Source: Azohydromonas caseinilytica
GTDB taxonomy: Bacteria; Pseudomonadota; Gammaproteobacteria; Burkholderiales; Burkholderiaceae_C
Assembly (NCBI RefSeq): GCF_012927045.1
Contig: NZ_JABBFW010000027.1
Coordinates: forward strand, 1 to 64,000
Direction: 5' to 3'
Length of the DNA stretch: 64,000 nt
The translations under genes were made by a program, and so were the position numbers. Within the stretch, counting starts at the first letter, position 1; each line of letters opens with the position of its first letter. This document shows positions 27,055-35,177 of the stretch, in pieces. Below the pieces are notes generated by a model. It was not told where the DNA came from, searched no databases, and saw nothing but the letters and a program-made list of their open reading frames with translations.

Positions 27055-28059
27055 TCACTCGACGATGATCTTGCGGTCCTTGATGAGGGTGGACAGCGTC
27101 TTGCCCTCGTCGGCCAGCAGCTTGCGAAAAGCCGCCTGCTCCAGCGGAGCGGGCTCGGCGCCCAGCTCGGCGAAGCGTTGCTTGACCGCTGGTGCCGCCA
27201 GGGCCTTGGTCAGCTCGCGCGACAGCCGCTCGGTGACCTCGGCGGGCACCTTGTTCGGCGCCCAGATGCCGAACCAGATGTCCAGGCTGGCGTTGTGAAG
27301 CCCCAGGTCGGCGTAGGTGGGCGCCTCCGGGAAGAAGGGCGACTTCCTGTCGCTGGCCACGGCCAGCAGCTTGACCTTGCCGCTCTTGATGTGCGGAAAG
27401 GCGATGCCCGGGTCGAAGACGAGGTCGGCCTGGCCGCCCATCACGTCCTGCAGCGCGGGCGCGGAGCCGCGGTAGGGGATGTGCGTGATCGAGGCGCCCG
27501 TGCTCTGCACGAACAGCTCGCCGGCGAGGTGGGGCGGCGTGCCGGTGCCGGACGATGCATAGGTCAGCTTGGCCGGCTGGGACTTGGCCAGGGCGACGAG
27601 CTGCTTGGCATCCTTGACCTCCAGCGTGGGGCGGGCCAGCAGGTACATCTGCATGCGCCCGAAGCCCATCACGGGCGTCAGGTCGCGCGAGGGCAGCACG
27701 TTGGACTTGAACAGGGAGGGGTTGGCCGTCTCGACCGAGGTCGGCGCGACGAGGAAGGTGTAGCCGTCGGCCGGGGCCCGCGCCACTTCGCCCGCGCTGA
27801 GGTTGCCGCTGGCACCGGGCTTGTTGTCGACGATGACGGTCTGCCCCAGCGCCTCGGTGAGCGACTGCGCCAGGACGCGGGCCATCACGTCCGTGCCGCC
27901 GCCGGCGGCGAAGCCCACCACCAGGCGCACGGGCTTGGACGGCCACGCCGTGGTCTGGCTGACCGCCGGAAGGGCTGTGCCGGCCAGGAGCGCGGCCGCG
28001 CAGAGAGTCAGCGAACGGCGCGATAGGGAACGGATGGGGTGCTTGGACCTGGAAGTCAT
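27055..28059 (-). CDS. Bug/TctC-family periplasmic solute-binding protein
   Basis: 334 residues from ATG 28059. Signal peptide with a twin-arginine-like basic start (SLSRRSLTLCAAALLAG) and cleavage near PAVSQ. Mature protein carries the Bug hallmarks: WPSKPVRLVVGFAAGGGTDVMAR (~38-60), IVDNKPGASGNLSAG (~75-90), YTFLVAPTS and HIPYRGSAPALQDVMGGQ (~190-207). Bug proteins bind carboxylates for tripartite tricarboxylate transporters or for sensing; the partner membrane subunits are not in the window. In this operon it most likely captures the substrate acid. Confidence 0.92.
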   Translation of the reverse strand: MTSRSKHPIRSLSRRSLTLCAAALLAGTALPAVSQTTAWPSKPVRLVVGFAAGGGTDVMARVLAQSLTEALGQTVIVDNKPGASGNLSAGEVARAPADGYTFLVAPTSVETANPSLFKSNVLPSRDLTPVMGFGRMQMYLLARPTLEVKDAKQLVALAKSQPAKLTYASSGTGTPPHLAGELFVQSTGASITHIPYRGSAPALQDVMGGQADLVFDPGIAFPHIKSGKVKLLAVASDRKSPFFPEAPTYADLGLHNASLDIWFGIWAPNKVPAEVTERLSRELTKALAAPAVKQRFAELGAEPAPLEQAAFRKLLADEGKTLSTLIKDRKIIVE

Positions 28060-28211
28060 GGTTGTCTCCTGATGTCGGCGAGCGGCTGGCAAGCCAGCCG
28101 CGGTTCGCTCACGGCTCGGTGGGCGTGTGCACGGGTTGATCGGGTACCGGCCTGGGACCGGGGCAGCGCAAGGGCGCGTCCTCACGGGTGAGCCCGCGAG
28201 GCTTGGTTCTC

Positions 28212-30200
28212 TCAGGTGCGGCTCGTCATGGCGTCATCACCGCGCGCTGCACGGATGGCCTCCACCGCCTCCGGGTTGACCAGCGTGCTGAGGTCGCCCA
28301 CGTCTTCGCCCAGCCAGGCCGCGCGCACCACGCGGCGCATCAGCTTCGAGCTGCGGGTGCGCGGCAGGTCGGGGACGAAGACCACCCTGGCCGGCCGGAA
28401 CGCCCCGCCCAGGCCCGTGACGACCGCGGCCGACAGGCTCTTGGCCGCGGCATCCAGCGCGATGTCCGGCCGCGGGACACAGACGCACACCACGGCGGTG
28501 CCCTTGACGGGGTCGGGCATGCCGACGGCAGCCGCGTCGAGCACCAGCCCCGTGCCCATCAGCAGCGCCTCGATCTCGGAGGGGCCCGTGCGCTTGCCGG
28601 CGATCTTGAGCGTGTCGTCCGAACGCCCGTGCACGTACCACAGGCCTTCGGCATCGCGGCTGGCGAAGTCGCCATGCACCCAGAGGTTCGGCAGCCGCGA
28701 CCAGTAGCTCTCAAGGTAGCGCTCGCGGTCTTGCCACAGTCCGCGCGTGAGTCCGATGCTGGGCGTGCGCATCACCAGCTCGCCCGTGACACCGCAGGGG
28801 ACGGAGGCCCCTTCGGCATCGACCACGTCGGCGCCGGTGCCCGGCACCGGGCCTGCGAACGCGCAAGGCTTGAGCGGGTGGATCACGGTACCGGTCAGGA
28901 TGCCACCCACCTCGGTTCCGCCGGAGTAGTTGAGCAGGGGCACGCGCCGCTGGCCCACGCGCTCGAAAGTCCACTGCCAGGCCTCCGGCGTCCACGGCTC
29001 ACCGGTGGAGACCATGACGCGCAAGGAGCTCAGGTCCCTCTGCGCGACTTCGGCGTCGCTCAGCGACATCGACAGGCGCGCCACCGTCGGCGCCAGGCCC
29101 AGGTAGCTGACGCGGTGACGCTCGATCAGCCGCCACAGGCGGTCGGGCTGCGGGTAGTTGGGCGCGCCTTCAGCCAGCACGATCGTGGAGCCGACCAGCA
29201 GGCCGCCGAACACGAGGATCGGGCCGACCAGCCAGCCCATGTCCGACATCCACAGGAAGCGGTCCTCGGGCTTGAGGTCCATGCAGATCGACAGGTCCAG
29301 CGCGGTCTTGACCGGGAAGCCGCAGTGCGAGTGCACCACGCCCTTGGGCTTGCCGCTGGTGCCCGAGGTGAACATCAGCATCAAGGGATCGTCGGCCGGC
29401 ATCGGTTCCGTGGGCACGGCCGTGACGTCCTCGGGAGCGCCCGCGGCGAGCTCGTGCCACCAGTGATCGCGCCCGTCGATCCAGCCGTGTTCGGTAGCCA
29501 GGTGGCTCAGGACCACGACGTGGCGCACGCCGGGGCAATGGGCCAGCGCCTCGTCAACGACGGCCTTGGCGCCGACCGGCTTGCCGCGGCGCAGCGAGCC
29601 ATCGACGGTGATCACCGCCTTGGCCTGCCCATCGCCCAGGCGCTGTGCCAGCGCGTCGGCGCCGAAGCCCGAGAACATCGGCAGCACGATGGCACCGATC
29701 TTCGCGACGGCCAGCATCGCGGCGGCGGCATGCGGCAGGTTGGGCATGTACATGCCCACCACGTCGCCCCGGCCCAGGCCGAGGCGGCGCAGGCCCCAGC
29801 CGAGGCGACACACCTCGCGGTCCAGATCGGCGAAGGTCCAGGAGGACTCGGCGCCGTCTTCACCTTCCCAGACCAGGACCGGCTGTTCGTAACGCGCCGT
29901 GCCGCGCCGCCGGTCGATGCAGTTGAGCACCACGTTGGTCACGCCGCCCACGCACCAGCGCGCGAAGGGCAGCCCGGCGCCGAGGTCCAGCACCTGCTCG
30001 TAGGGACGCTCGAAGCGATAGTCGAGGAAGCGAATCAGCGCGTCGTTGAACCAGGCCGGGTCGGCACTGGCGCGCTCGTTGAGCGACTCGAAGCTGTCCA
30101 CTTCGAGCGCACGCATGAAGCGGGTCAGGTTGGCCCCTGCCACGGTGGCGGCGTCGGGCCGCCATACGACGGCCGGGGCGTTGGAAACATCGACAGGCAT
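28212..30200 (-). CDS. AMP-forming acyl-CoA synthetase (acetyl/acetoacetyl-CoA synthetase type)
   Basis: 662 residues, the size of acetyl-CoA and acetoacetyl-CoA synthetases, with an ACAS-like N-terminal region (residues ~25-90). ATP-binding P-loop MFTSGTSGKPKGVVHS (~290), the LNYSGGTEVGG motif (~440), WVHGDFASRDAEGLWYVHGRSDDTLKIAG (adenylate hinge, ~520-550) and C-terminal lysine segment LPRTRSSKLMRR (~615). ATG 30200 has GGGAG at good spacing; a GTG three codons upstream is possible. It activates a carboxylic acid; the cluster already has an AliA-type ligase, so this second ligase may handle acetoacetate, a linear dicarboxylic acid or another entry substrate. Confidence 0.9.
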   Translation of the reverse strand: MPVDVSNAPAVVWRPDAATVAGANLTRFMRALEVDSFESLNERASADPAWFNDALIRFLDYRFERPYEQVLDLGAGLPFARWCVGGVTNVVLNCIDRRRGTARYEQPVLVWEGEDGAESSWTFADLDREVCRLGWGLRRLGLGRGDVVGMYMPNLPHAAAAMLAVAKIGAIVLPMFSGFGADALAQRLGDGQAKAVITVDGSLRRGKPVGAKAVVDEALAHCPGVRHVVVLSHLATEHGWIDGRDHWWHELAAGAPEDVTAVPTEPMPADDPLMLMFTSGTSGKPKGVVHSHCGFPVKTALDLSICMDLKPEDRFLWMSDMGWLVGPILVFGGLLVGSTIVLAEGAPNYPQPDRLWRLIERHRVSYLGLAPTVARLSMSLSDAEVAQRDLSSLRVMVSTGEPWTPEAWQWTFERVGQRRVPLLNYSGGTEVGGILTGTVIHPLKPCAFAGPVPGTGADVVDAEGASVPCGVTGELVMRTPSIGLTRGLWQDRERYLESYWSRLPNLWVHGDFASRDAEGLWYVHGRSDDTLKIAGKRTGPSEIEALLMGTGLVLDAAAVGMPDPVKGTAVVCVCVPRPDIALDAAAKSLSAAVVTGLGGAFRPARVVFVPDLPRTRSSKLMRRVVRAAWLGEDVGDLSTLVNPEAVEAIRAARGDDAMTSRT

Positions 30201-30221
30201 GATTCGCACTCCCTCTCCGAC

Positions 30222-31004
30222 TTACTTGGCGTACTTGCGGAAGTCGGGCTTGCGCTTGTCCTTGAACGCGTTGACGCCCTCGCGCGACTCATCGGTGTCG
30301 TAGTAGAGCTTCAGGGCGTACATGCCCATGCCGGCGATGCCGGCCTGGTGGGCCGTGTCCATGTTGAAGCTGCGCTTGGCGATGGCGATCGCGGTCGGGC
30401 TGCGCTCGCAGATCTCCTCGGCCCACTGCTGCACCGTCTCGTCGAGCTTGTCGGCGGGGACGCAGATGTTGGCCAGGCCCATGGCCACGGCTTCCTGGCC
30501 CGAGTAGCGCCGGTTCAGGTACCAGATCTCGCGCGCCTTCTTCTCGCCCACCACGCGGGCCAGGAAGGCCGTGCCGTAGCCCGGGTCCACCGAGCCCATC
30601 TTGGGGCCGACCTGGCCGAAGACGGCCTTCTCGGAGCAGATGGTCAGGTCGCAGATCGTGCACAGCACGTTGCCGCCGCCGATGGCGAAGCCCTGCACCC
30701 GGGCGATGACGGGCTTGGGCACGTTGCGGATGGCGTCGTGCAGTTCCTCCATCGGCAGCCCGATGGTGCCGCGGCCGTCGTAGTTGCCGTCGTGCGCGGA
30801 CTGGTCGCCGCCGGTGCAGAAGGCGCGGTCGCCGGCCCCGGCCAGCACGATGGCGCCGACGCTGCGGTCGTAGCCGGCCTTGTTCAGCGCCTTGATGATC
30901 TCGTCGCAGGTCTGGCCGCGGAAGGCGTTCATCTTCTCGGGGCGGTTGATCGTGATCCAGGCCACCCCGTTGCGGACCTCGTACAGAATGTCTTCGAAGT
31001 TCAT
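30222..31004 (-). CDS. badI: 2-ketocyclohexanecarboxyl-CoA hydrolase (ring-opening)
   Basis: 260 residues, matching from memory the Rhodopseudomonas palustris BadI almost position by position: MNFEDILYEVRNGVAWITIN, RAFCTGGDQSAHDGNYDGRG (~60-80), QGFAIGGGNVLCTICDLTICSE (~105), GQVGPKMGSVDPGYGTAFLARVVGEKKAREIWYL (read from ~130) and the C-terminal YYDTDESREGV. It is a crotonase-fold enzyme related to MenB that hydrolytically opens the 2-ketocyclohexane ring to pimeloyl-CoA. It follows badH by 28 bases and precedes the acyl-CoA synthetase by ~20 bases. The GGGDQS and DPGYG segments distinguish it from ordinary enoyl-CoA hydratases. Confidence 0.94.
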   Translation of the reverse strand: MNFEDILYEVRNGVAWITINRPEKMNAFRGQTCDEIIKALNKAGYDRSVGAIVLAGAGDRAFCTGGDQSAHDGNYDGRGTIGLPMEELHDAIRNVPKPVIARVQGFAIGGGNVLCTICDLTICSEKAVFGQVGPKMGSVDPGYGTAFLARVVGEKKAREIWYLNRRYSGQEAVAMGLANICVPADKLDETVQQWAEEICERSPTAIAIAKRSFNMDTAHQAGIAGMGMYALKLYYDTDESREGVNAFKDKRKPDFRKYAK

Positions 31005-31032
31005 GTCCAGTCTCCTTTTGCGTTGCGTTGCT

Positions 31033-31800
31033 TCAGCCGTTCATCGTCAGACCGCCCGACACGCTCAGCACCTGGCCGGTGACGTAGGCGGCGTCCTCGC
31101 TGGCGAAGAACAGCACCGCGCCGGGCAGGTCCTGGGGCTGGCCGATGCGGCCGAGCGGAATGGAGCGCGTGAAGGCCTCCATGAGCTTTTCGGGGTTGCC
31201 CGCGCCTTCCTTGTAGTCGGCGAACAGCGCGGTGTCGGTGGGCCCGGGGCACACGACGTTGACCGTGATGCCGTGGCGCGCATGCTCCCGGGCGATGGTC
31301 TTGGAGAAGGACACCAGCCCGCCCTTGCACGCGGCGTAGACCGCCTCGCCCGAGGAGCCCACGCGCGCGGCGTCGGAGGCGATGTTGACAATGCGGCCCT
31401 TTTTGCGCGCGGCCATGCCGGGCAGCACCGCGTGGTGCATGTGCAGCGCACCGGTGAGGTTGATGGCGATGAGCCGCTCCCACTGCGCCGGTTCGGTCTT
31501 GACGAAGGGCTTGAAGACGTCCCAGCCGGCGTTGTTCACCAGCACGTCCACGGGGCCAAGCTTGGATTCGGTGGCGGCGACGGCAGCGTTGACGCTGTCG
31601 CGGTCGGTGATGTCGCAGCGCAGCGCCTCGGCCATGCCGCCCTCGGCCCGGATGTCCGCGGCCACCTTCTCGGCGGCCTCCAGGTTCAGATCGAAGACCG
31701 CCACCCGGGCGCCCTCCTTGGCAAACCGGCGGCAGGTGGCCCCGCCAATACCGCCACCGCCACCGGTGACGATCACCGTCTGGTTGTCAAATCGCCGCAT
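31033..31800 (-). CDS. badH: 2-hydroxycyclohexanecarboxyl-CoA dehydrogenase (SDR)
   Basis: 255 residues, short-chain dehydrogenase/reductase. Cofactor motif VTGGGGGIGGATCRRFA (~10-26), NNAGWDVFKPF (~88-98), catalytic NIASDAARVGSSGEAVYAACKGG with Ser and the YxxxK pair (~137-160), and CPGPTDTALFADY (~183). It matches R. palustris BadH closely. It oxidises the hydroxyl formed by BadK to the 2-keto ring, giving the substrate of BadI. It is the promoter-proximal gene of the long leftward operon and diverges from the MarR regulator; a candidate operator palindrome lies 67 bases upstream of its start. Confidence 0.94.
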   Translation of the reverse strand: MRRFDNQTVIVTGGGGGIGGATCRRFAKEGARVAVFDLNLEAAEKVAADIRAEGGMAEALRCDITDRDSVNAAVAATESKLGPVDVLVNNAGWDVFKPFVKTEPAQWERLIAINLTGALHMHHAVLPGMAARKKGRIVNIASDAARVGSSGEAVYAACKGGLVSFSKTIAREHARHGITVNVVCPGPTDTALFADYKEGAGNPEKLMEAFTRSIPLGRIGQPQDLPGAVLFFASEDAAYVTGQVLSVSGGLTMNG

Positions 31801-31866
31801 CGCGCTTCCTTTCGCTGTCCAGGGTTGGGGAGTGATCGAAGTTGACCGCGTCGCACATTCGATTTG

Positions 31867-31880
31867 GTCAACATGTTGAC
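31867..31880. promoter_or_regulatory. Candidate MarR (BadR-like) operator
   Basis: GTCAACATGTTGAC is a perfect 14-base palindrome in the short AT-richer space between badH and the divergent MarR gene. It is the expected site type for a MarR dimer and would control both directions. A weaker related palindrome (GCAAACATGTTGC, 32022-32034) falls within the regulator's own coding sequence. Confidence 0.7.
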
Positions 31881-31934
31881 GTATATTAGATTCTCAAACG
31901 GGAACAAACAAGCCCGACATCACGCCAAAATCCC

Positions 31935-32465
31935 ATGGTTTTCCCTAGAACTACTGAGCAACGCAGCGCGGAAACGAAGCTGGAACTCGCCAACAGGCTT
32001 TTCTTTCGCCTCTATCAATGCGCAAACATGTTGCACAAAACCGGCACCCGAGCGGTGGAGGACGAGGGGCTGACGACGCAGCAGTGGGCCATCCTCGGGG
32101 CGCTGTCACGCGACAAGGCGCAGGGCGGCATGAGCATGGGCGACCTGGCCCGCTACCTGATGGTGAGCCGGCAGAACCTGTCGGGCGTGATCAGCCGCAT
32201 GGAGCGCGACGGGCACGTGGCCGTGCTACCGGACCCGCGCGACCGGCGCTCCCGGGTGGTCACCATGACGGACTCGGGCCGGCACGTGTGGGAAGTGCTG
32301 GCGCTCCCGAAGATCAGGACGTACTACGAGCAGATCCTGGGCGGCTTCTCGGTCGAGGACGTCACCCACACGCTGCACTACCTGCTCAAGATGCTGGAGA
32401 ACATGCAGCGGATCGACAGCGAGCGCGGCAATCCGGACGGCGGCGGCGACGCCGAGGAGCACTGA
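31935..32465 (+). CDS. badR: MarR-family regulator of the cyclohexanecarboxylate cluster (BadR-like)
   Basis: 176 residues. Winged-helix MarR domain: LTTQQWAILGALSRD (~45-60), MSMGDLARYLMVSRQNLSGVISRMERDG (recognition helix, ~70-95) and LPDPRDRRSRVVTMTDSG (wing, ~97-115). In R. palustris, BadR represses the bad/ali genes and is released by 2-ketocyclohexanecarboxyl-CoA. Position here, divergent from badH and convergent with badK, supports the same job. A decayed copy with its own copy of the promoter region lies upstream of aliB (36446-36850), so this one protein probably controls both operons. Confidence 0.88.
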   Translation: MVFPRTTEQRSAETKLELANRLFFRLYQCANMLHKTGTRAVEDEGLTTQQWAILGALSRDKAQGGMSMGDLARYLMVSRQNLSGVISRMERDGHVAVLPDPRDRRSRVVTMTDSGRHVWEVLALPKIRTYYEQILGGFSVEDVTHTLHYLLKMLENMQRIDSERGNPDGGGDAEEH

Positions 32466-32590
32466 GGCCGGGATGGCTGCCGCTGGCTTGGCGCGCCCGC
32501 AGCGGGCGGGCCATGCGAGGCGATGGGCGGGGAAATGGCTGAGCCCGAGGGCATCGCGGCCGTGGGCCCCGATGCCCTCGGGCGTAGGGT

Positions 32591-33367
32591 TCAGCGGTGG
32601 TCGAAGGCGGGCTTGCGCTTCTCGAGGAAGGCCTTCATGCCCTCGTGCGCGTCGGCGCTGGCGAAGCGCGCGTGCAGTTGCCGGCGCTCGAAATGGATGC
32701 CCTCGTTGAGCGAGGCCTCGTAGGCCCGGTTCACGGACTCCTTGATCGCCATGAGCGCCGGCGCCGAGAAGCCGGCGATGGTGGCGGCCAGGGCCAGGGC
32801 CTCGTCCATCAGCCGGTCGTCGGGCACGACACGCGACACCAGCCCGTAGCGGTCGGCCTCCTCGGCATCGAGCGTGCGCGCCGACAGGCACAGGTCCATG
32901 GCCTTGGCCTTGCCGATGGCGCGCGGCAGCCGCTGGGTGCCGCCGGCGCCGGGCATCAGCGCCAGCTTGATTTCCGGCAGCGCGAAGCGCGCGCTGTGCG
33001 CGGCGATGACGATGTCGCAGGACAGCGCCAGCTCGCAGCCGCCGCCCATGGCGAAGCCGGCCACGGCGGCGATGACGGGCTTGCGCACGCGGCGGATCGT
33101 TTCCCAGTTGCGGGTGATGAACTCGCTGCGGTAGACGTCGATGTAGCTCCAGTCGGCCATGGCGGCGATGTCCGCCCCGGCGGCGAAGGCTTTGGGACCG
33201 CCGGTGACGACGATGGCGCCGATGCCGTCATCGGCATCAAGCTCCAGCAACGCCTGGCCCAGGCCGTCCATGACTTCGTCGTTGAGGGCGTTGAGCTGCC
33301 TGGGGCGGTTGAGCGTGACGATGCCCACGCGGCCGCTGCGCTCGACGCAGATGATGGGTTCTTGCAT
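32591..33367 (-). CDS. badK: Cyclohex-1-ene-1-carboxyl-CoA hydratase (enoyl-CoA hydratase)
   Basis: 258 residues, crotonase family. Oxyanion loop AFAAGADIAAMADW (~60-75), second loop AGFAMGGGCELALSCDIVIA with the first catalytic Glu (~100-120) and PEIKLALMPGAGGTQRLPRAIG with the second Glu (~130-152). Canonical enoyl-CoA hydratase residues are all present, so it hydrates a double bond. Its place in the aliB-aliA operon fits BadK, which hydrates cyclohex-1-ene-carboxyl-CoA; a general enoyl-CoA hydratase is the alternative. ATG 33367 follows GGAGACCCCTG. It ends facing the badR gene. Confidence 0.85.
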   Translation of the reverse strand: MQEPIICVERSGRVGIVTLNRPRQLNALNDEVMDGLGQALLELDADDGIGAIVVTGGPKAFAAGADIAAMADWSYIDVYRSEFITRNWETIRRVRKPVIAAVAGFAMGGGCELALSCDIVIAAHSARFALPEIKLALMPGAGGTQRLPRAIGKAKAMDLCLSARTLDAEEADRYGLVSRVVPDDRLMDEALALAATIAGFSAPALMAIKESVNRAYEASLNEGIHFERRQLHARFASADAHEGMKAFLEKRKPAFDHR

Positions 33368-33387
33368 CAGGGGTCTCCTGGCGTTCA

Positions 33388-33480
33388 ATTGATGGCGCTC
33401 TCTGCGTCGCGGATCAGCGTGCTCAGCACGCGGCCCTCGTTGCCCGGCAGCTTGAGAAACCGAGCCTGGGCACGGGCCGT
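33388..33480 (-). pseudogene. C-terminal remnant of a Bug/TctC receptor gene
   Basis: Between aliA and badK the minus strand reads ARAQARFLKLPGNEGRV, then LSTLIRDAESAIN and a stop. This matches the last ~30 residues of Bug receptors (compare FRKLLADEGKTLSTLIKD at the end of the intact receptor at 27055). The rest of the gene is absent. The aliA operon therefore once carried its own Bug gene, or was built by recombination with one. Confidence 0.65.
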
Positions 33481-33498
33481 TCAAGGGGACAGCCTTGC

Positions 33499-35142
33499 TC
33501 AGAGCGAGCCGTCGTTGAGCATTTCGCGCAGCCTGAACTTCTGCACCTTCCCCGTGGGCGTGGCCGGCATCGCTTCGCGCACGACCAGCCGCTCGGGGAT
33601 GTACTGGAGGGCGATCCGCTGCTCCTTGAGAAAGGCGACCATGCCTTCGAAGTCCAGCTGCTGACCGGGCTTGGGCACGACGATGGCGCAGGCCCGCTCG
33701 CCCAGGCGCTCGTCCGCATAAGCCACGATGGCCACCTGCGCCACGGCCGGGTGCCTGTAGAGCAGCGCCTCGACCTCCAGCACCGGGATGTTCTCGCCGC
33801 CGCGGATGATCACGTCCTTGCTGCGTCCGCTGATGCGGATGTAGCCGTTGGCGTCCATGCGCGCGCGGTCGCCGGTGTCGAACCAGCCGTCGGCGTCGGT
33901 GCCGTTCAATTGCGGGCGCTTGAGGTAGCCGCCGAAATTGGAGCAGGAACGCACCAGGAGGTTGCCGACCTGGCCCGCGGGCAGTTCCTTGCCGTCGGAG
34001 TCCACCACCTTCAGCTCGACACCGGGCAGCGGACAGCCGTCGGTGGAGAACGCCAGCTCGTCGGGATCGTCGAGCCTGATGAGCGTGACGGCGCCGTTCT
34101 CGGTCATGCCCCAGGCCGACACTATCTTGGTGCCCAGGACAGAGCGCGCCTGCTCGACCAGCGGCCCGGGGATAGGCGCTCCGGCACACAGGAAGGTCTT
34201 GAGGCTGGGCACCGGCTGGCCGCTCTCGCGGACTGCCTTGGTGAGATCGGTCAGGAAGGGCGTGGACGCCATCGTGAAGCTGGCGCCCTCGGCGCGCACC
34301 AGCTCCGCAACCCTGCGCGGCTCCCAGGTGTCCTGCAGCACCGCGCTGGCGCGCAGCATGATCGGCATCATCAGCCCGTACATGAAACCCGTCTGGTGCG
34401 CCATGGGCGAGGCCATCAGCACCACGTCATGTTGGCCCAGGCCCAGCCGCTCGGCGTAGGGAATGATGTTGGCCATCAGCGTGTTGGCCGAGTGCATCAC
34501 GCCCTTGGGCTCCCCAGTGGTGCCCGAGGTGTAGAGCAGCTGGGTGATGTCGTCCGGGCCCGGACGGTGGCGGCTGAGGATGCCCGCGGCGTCCGAGCCG
34601 CGCTGTGCGTCGTGGCCCGCCAGCAGGGTATCGAAGGCATCAGGGCCTTCGCCGTCCACCACGACGATATGCTGCAGCGAGGGCACGGCCGGCTTGAGGG
34701 CGCGCGCCATCGCTTCGTGGTCGAAGCCGCGGAACACCTTGGGCACCACCAGCAGCCTGGCCTCGCCGTGGTTGAGCATGAAGGTCAGTTCGCGCTCGCG
34801 GAAGATGGGCATCAGCGGGTTGAGCACGGCACCGATGCGCGAGCACGCCAGGTACAGCGCCGTGAACTGCCACCAGTTGGGCAGCTGCATGGCCACCACG
34901 TCGTTGCGCCCGATACCCAGCCGTGCCAGGCCCAGCGCGAGGCGGTCGGCTACGTCGCCGAGTTCGCGGTAGGTGAAGCGGCGCAGCTCGCCCGTCTCCA
35001 CCCGCAGCGCCGTGAGCGCCAGCTTGTCGGGGCAGGCCGCCACGCAGGCGTCCAGCGCGTCGTTGATGGTGCGGTCATGCCAGAGGCCCTGCGCGATGCT
35101 GTGCGCGCGGCGCGGCGGCAACAGGACGGCGTCGAATTCCAT
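33499..35142 (-). CDS. aliA: Cyclohexanecarboxylate-CoA ligase
   Basis: 547 residues, the AliA length. AMP-binding motifs: LLYTSGTTGEPKGVMHS (~200-216), SAWGMTENGAVT (~325), DGWFDTGDRARMDANGYIRISGRSKD (read from ~410; hinge aspartate and GRSKD), IIRGGENIPVLEVE (~437) and the C-terminal PTGKVQKFRLRE with the catalytic lysine (~530). It activates cyclohexanecarboxylate to the CoA ester, the entry step of the pathway. It follows aliB by 35 bases and precedes badK. Cyclohexanecarboxylate as substrate rests on operon context and overall resemblance to AliA. Confidence 0.88.
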   Translation of the reverse strand: MEFDAVLLPPRRAHSIAQGLWHDRTINDALDACVAACPDKLALTALRVETGELRRFTYRELGDVADRLALGLARLGIGRNDVVAMQLPNWWQFTALYLACSRIGAVLNPLMPIFRERELTFMLNHGEARLLVVPKVFRGFDHEAMARALKPAVPSLQHIVVVDGEGPDAFDTLLAGHDAQRGSDAAGILSRHRPGPDDITQLLYTSGTTGEPKGVMHSANTLMANIIPYAERLGLGQHDVVLMASPMAHQTGFMYGLMMPIMLRASAVLQDTWEPRRVAELVRAEGASFTMASTPFLTDLTKAVRESGQPVPSLKTFLCAGAPIPGPLVEQARSVLGTKIVSAWGMTENGAVTLIRLDDPDELAFSTDGCPLPGVELKVVDSDGKELPAGQVGNLLVRSCSNFGGYLKRPQLNGTDADGWFDTGDRARMDANGYIRISGRSKDVIIRGGENIPVLEVEALLYRHPAVAQVAIVAYADERLGERACAIVVPKPGQQLDFEGMVAFLKEQRIALQYIPERLVVREAMPATPTGKVQKFRLREMLNDGSL

Positions 35143-35177
35143 GGGCTGTCTCCTTCCTCGGTGGGTCAACGATCCGT

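Noticed and set aside
28188-31082. Very long plus-strand frame (~960 codons) opposite the synthetase-badI genes
   Set aside because: Translation is His/Arg/Ala/Gly-rich with no family resemblance; the opposite strand encodes unmistakable enzymes.
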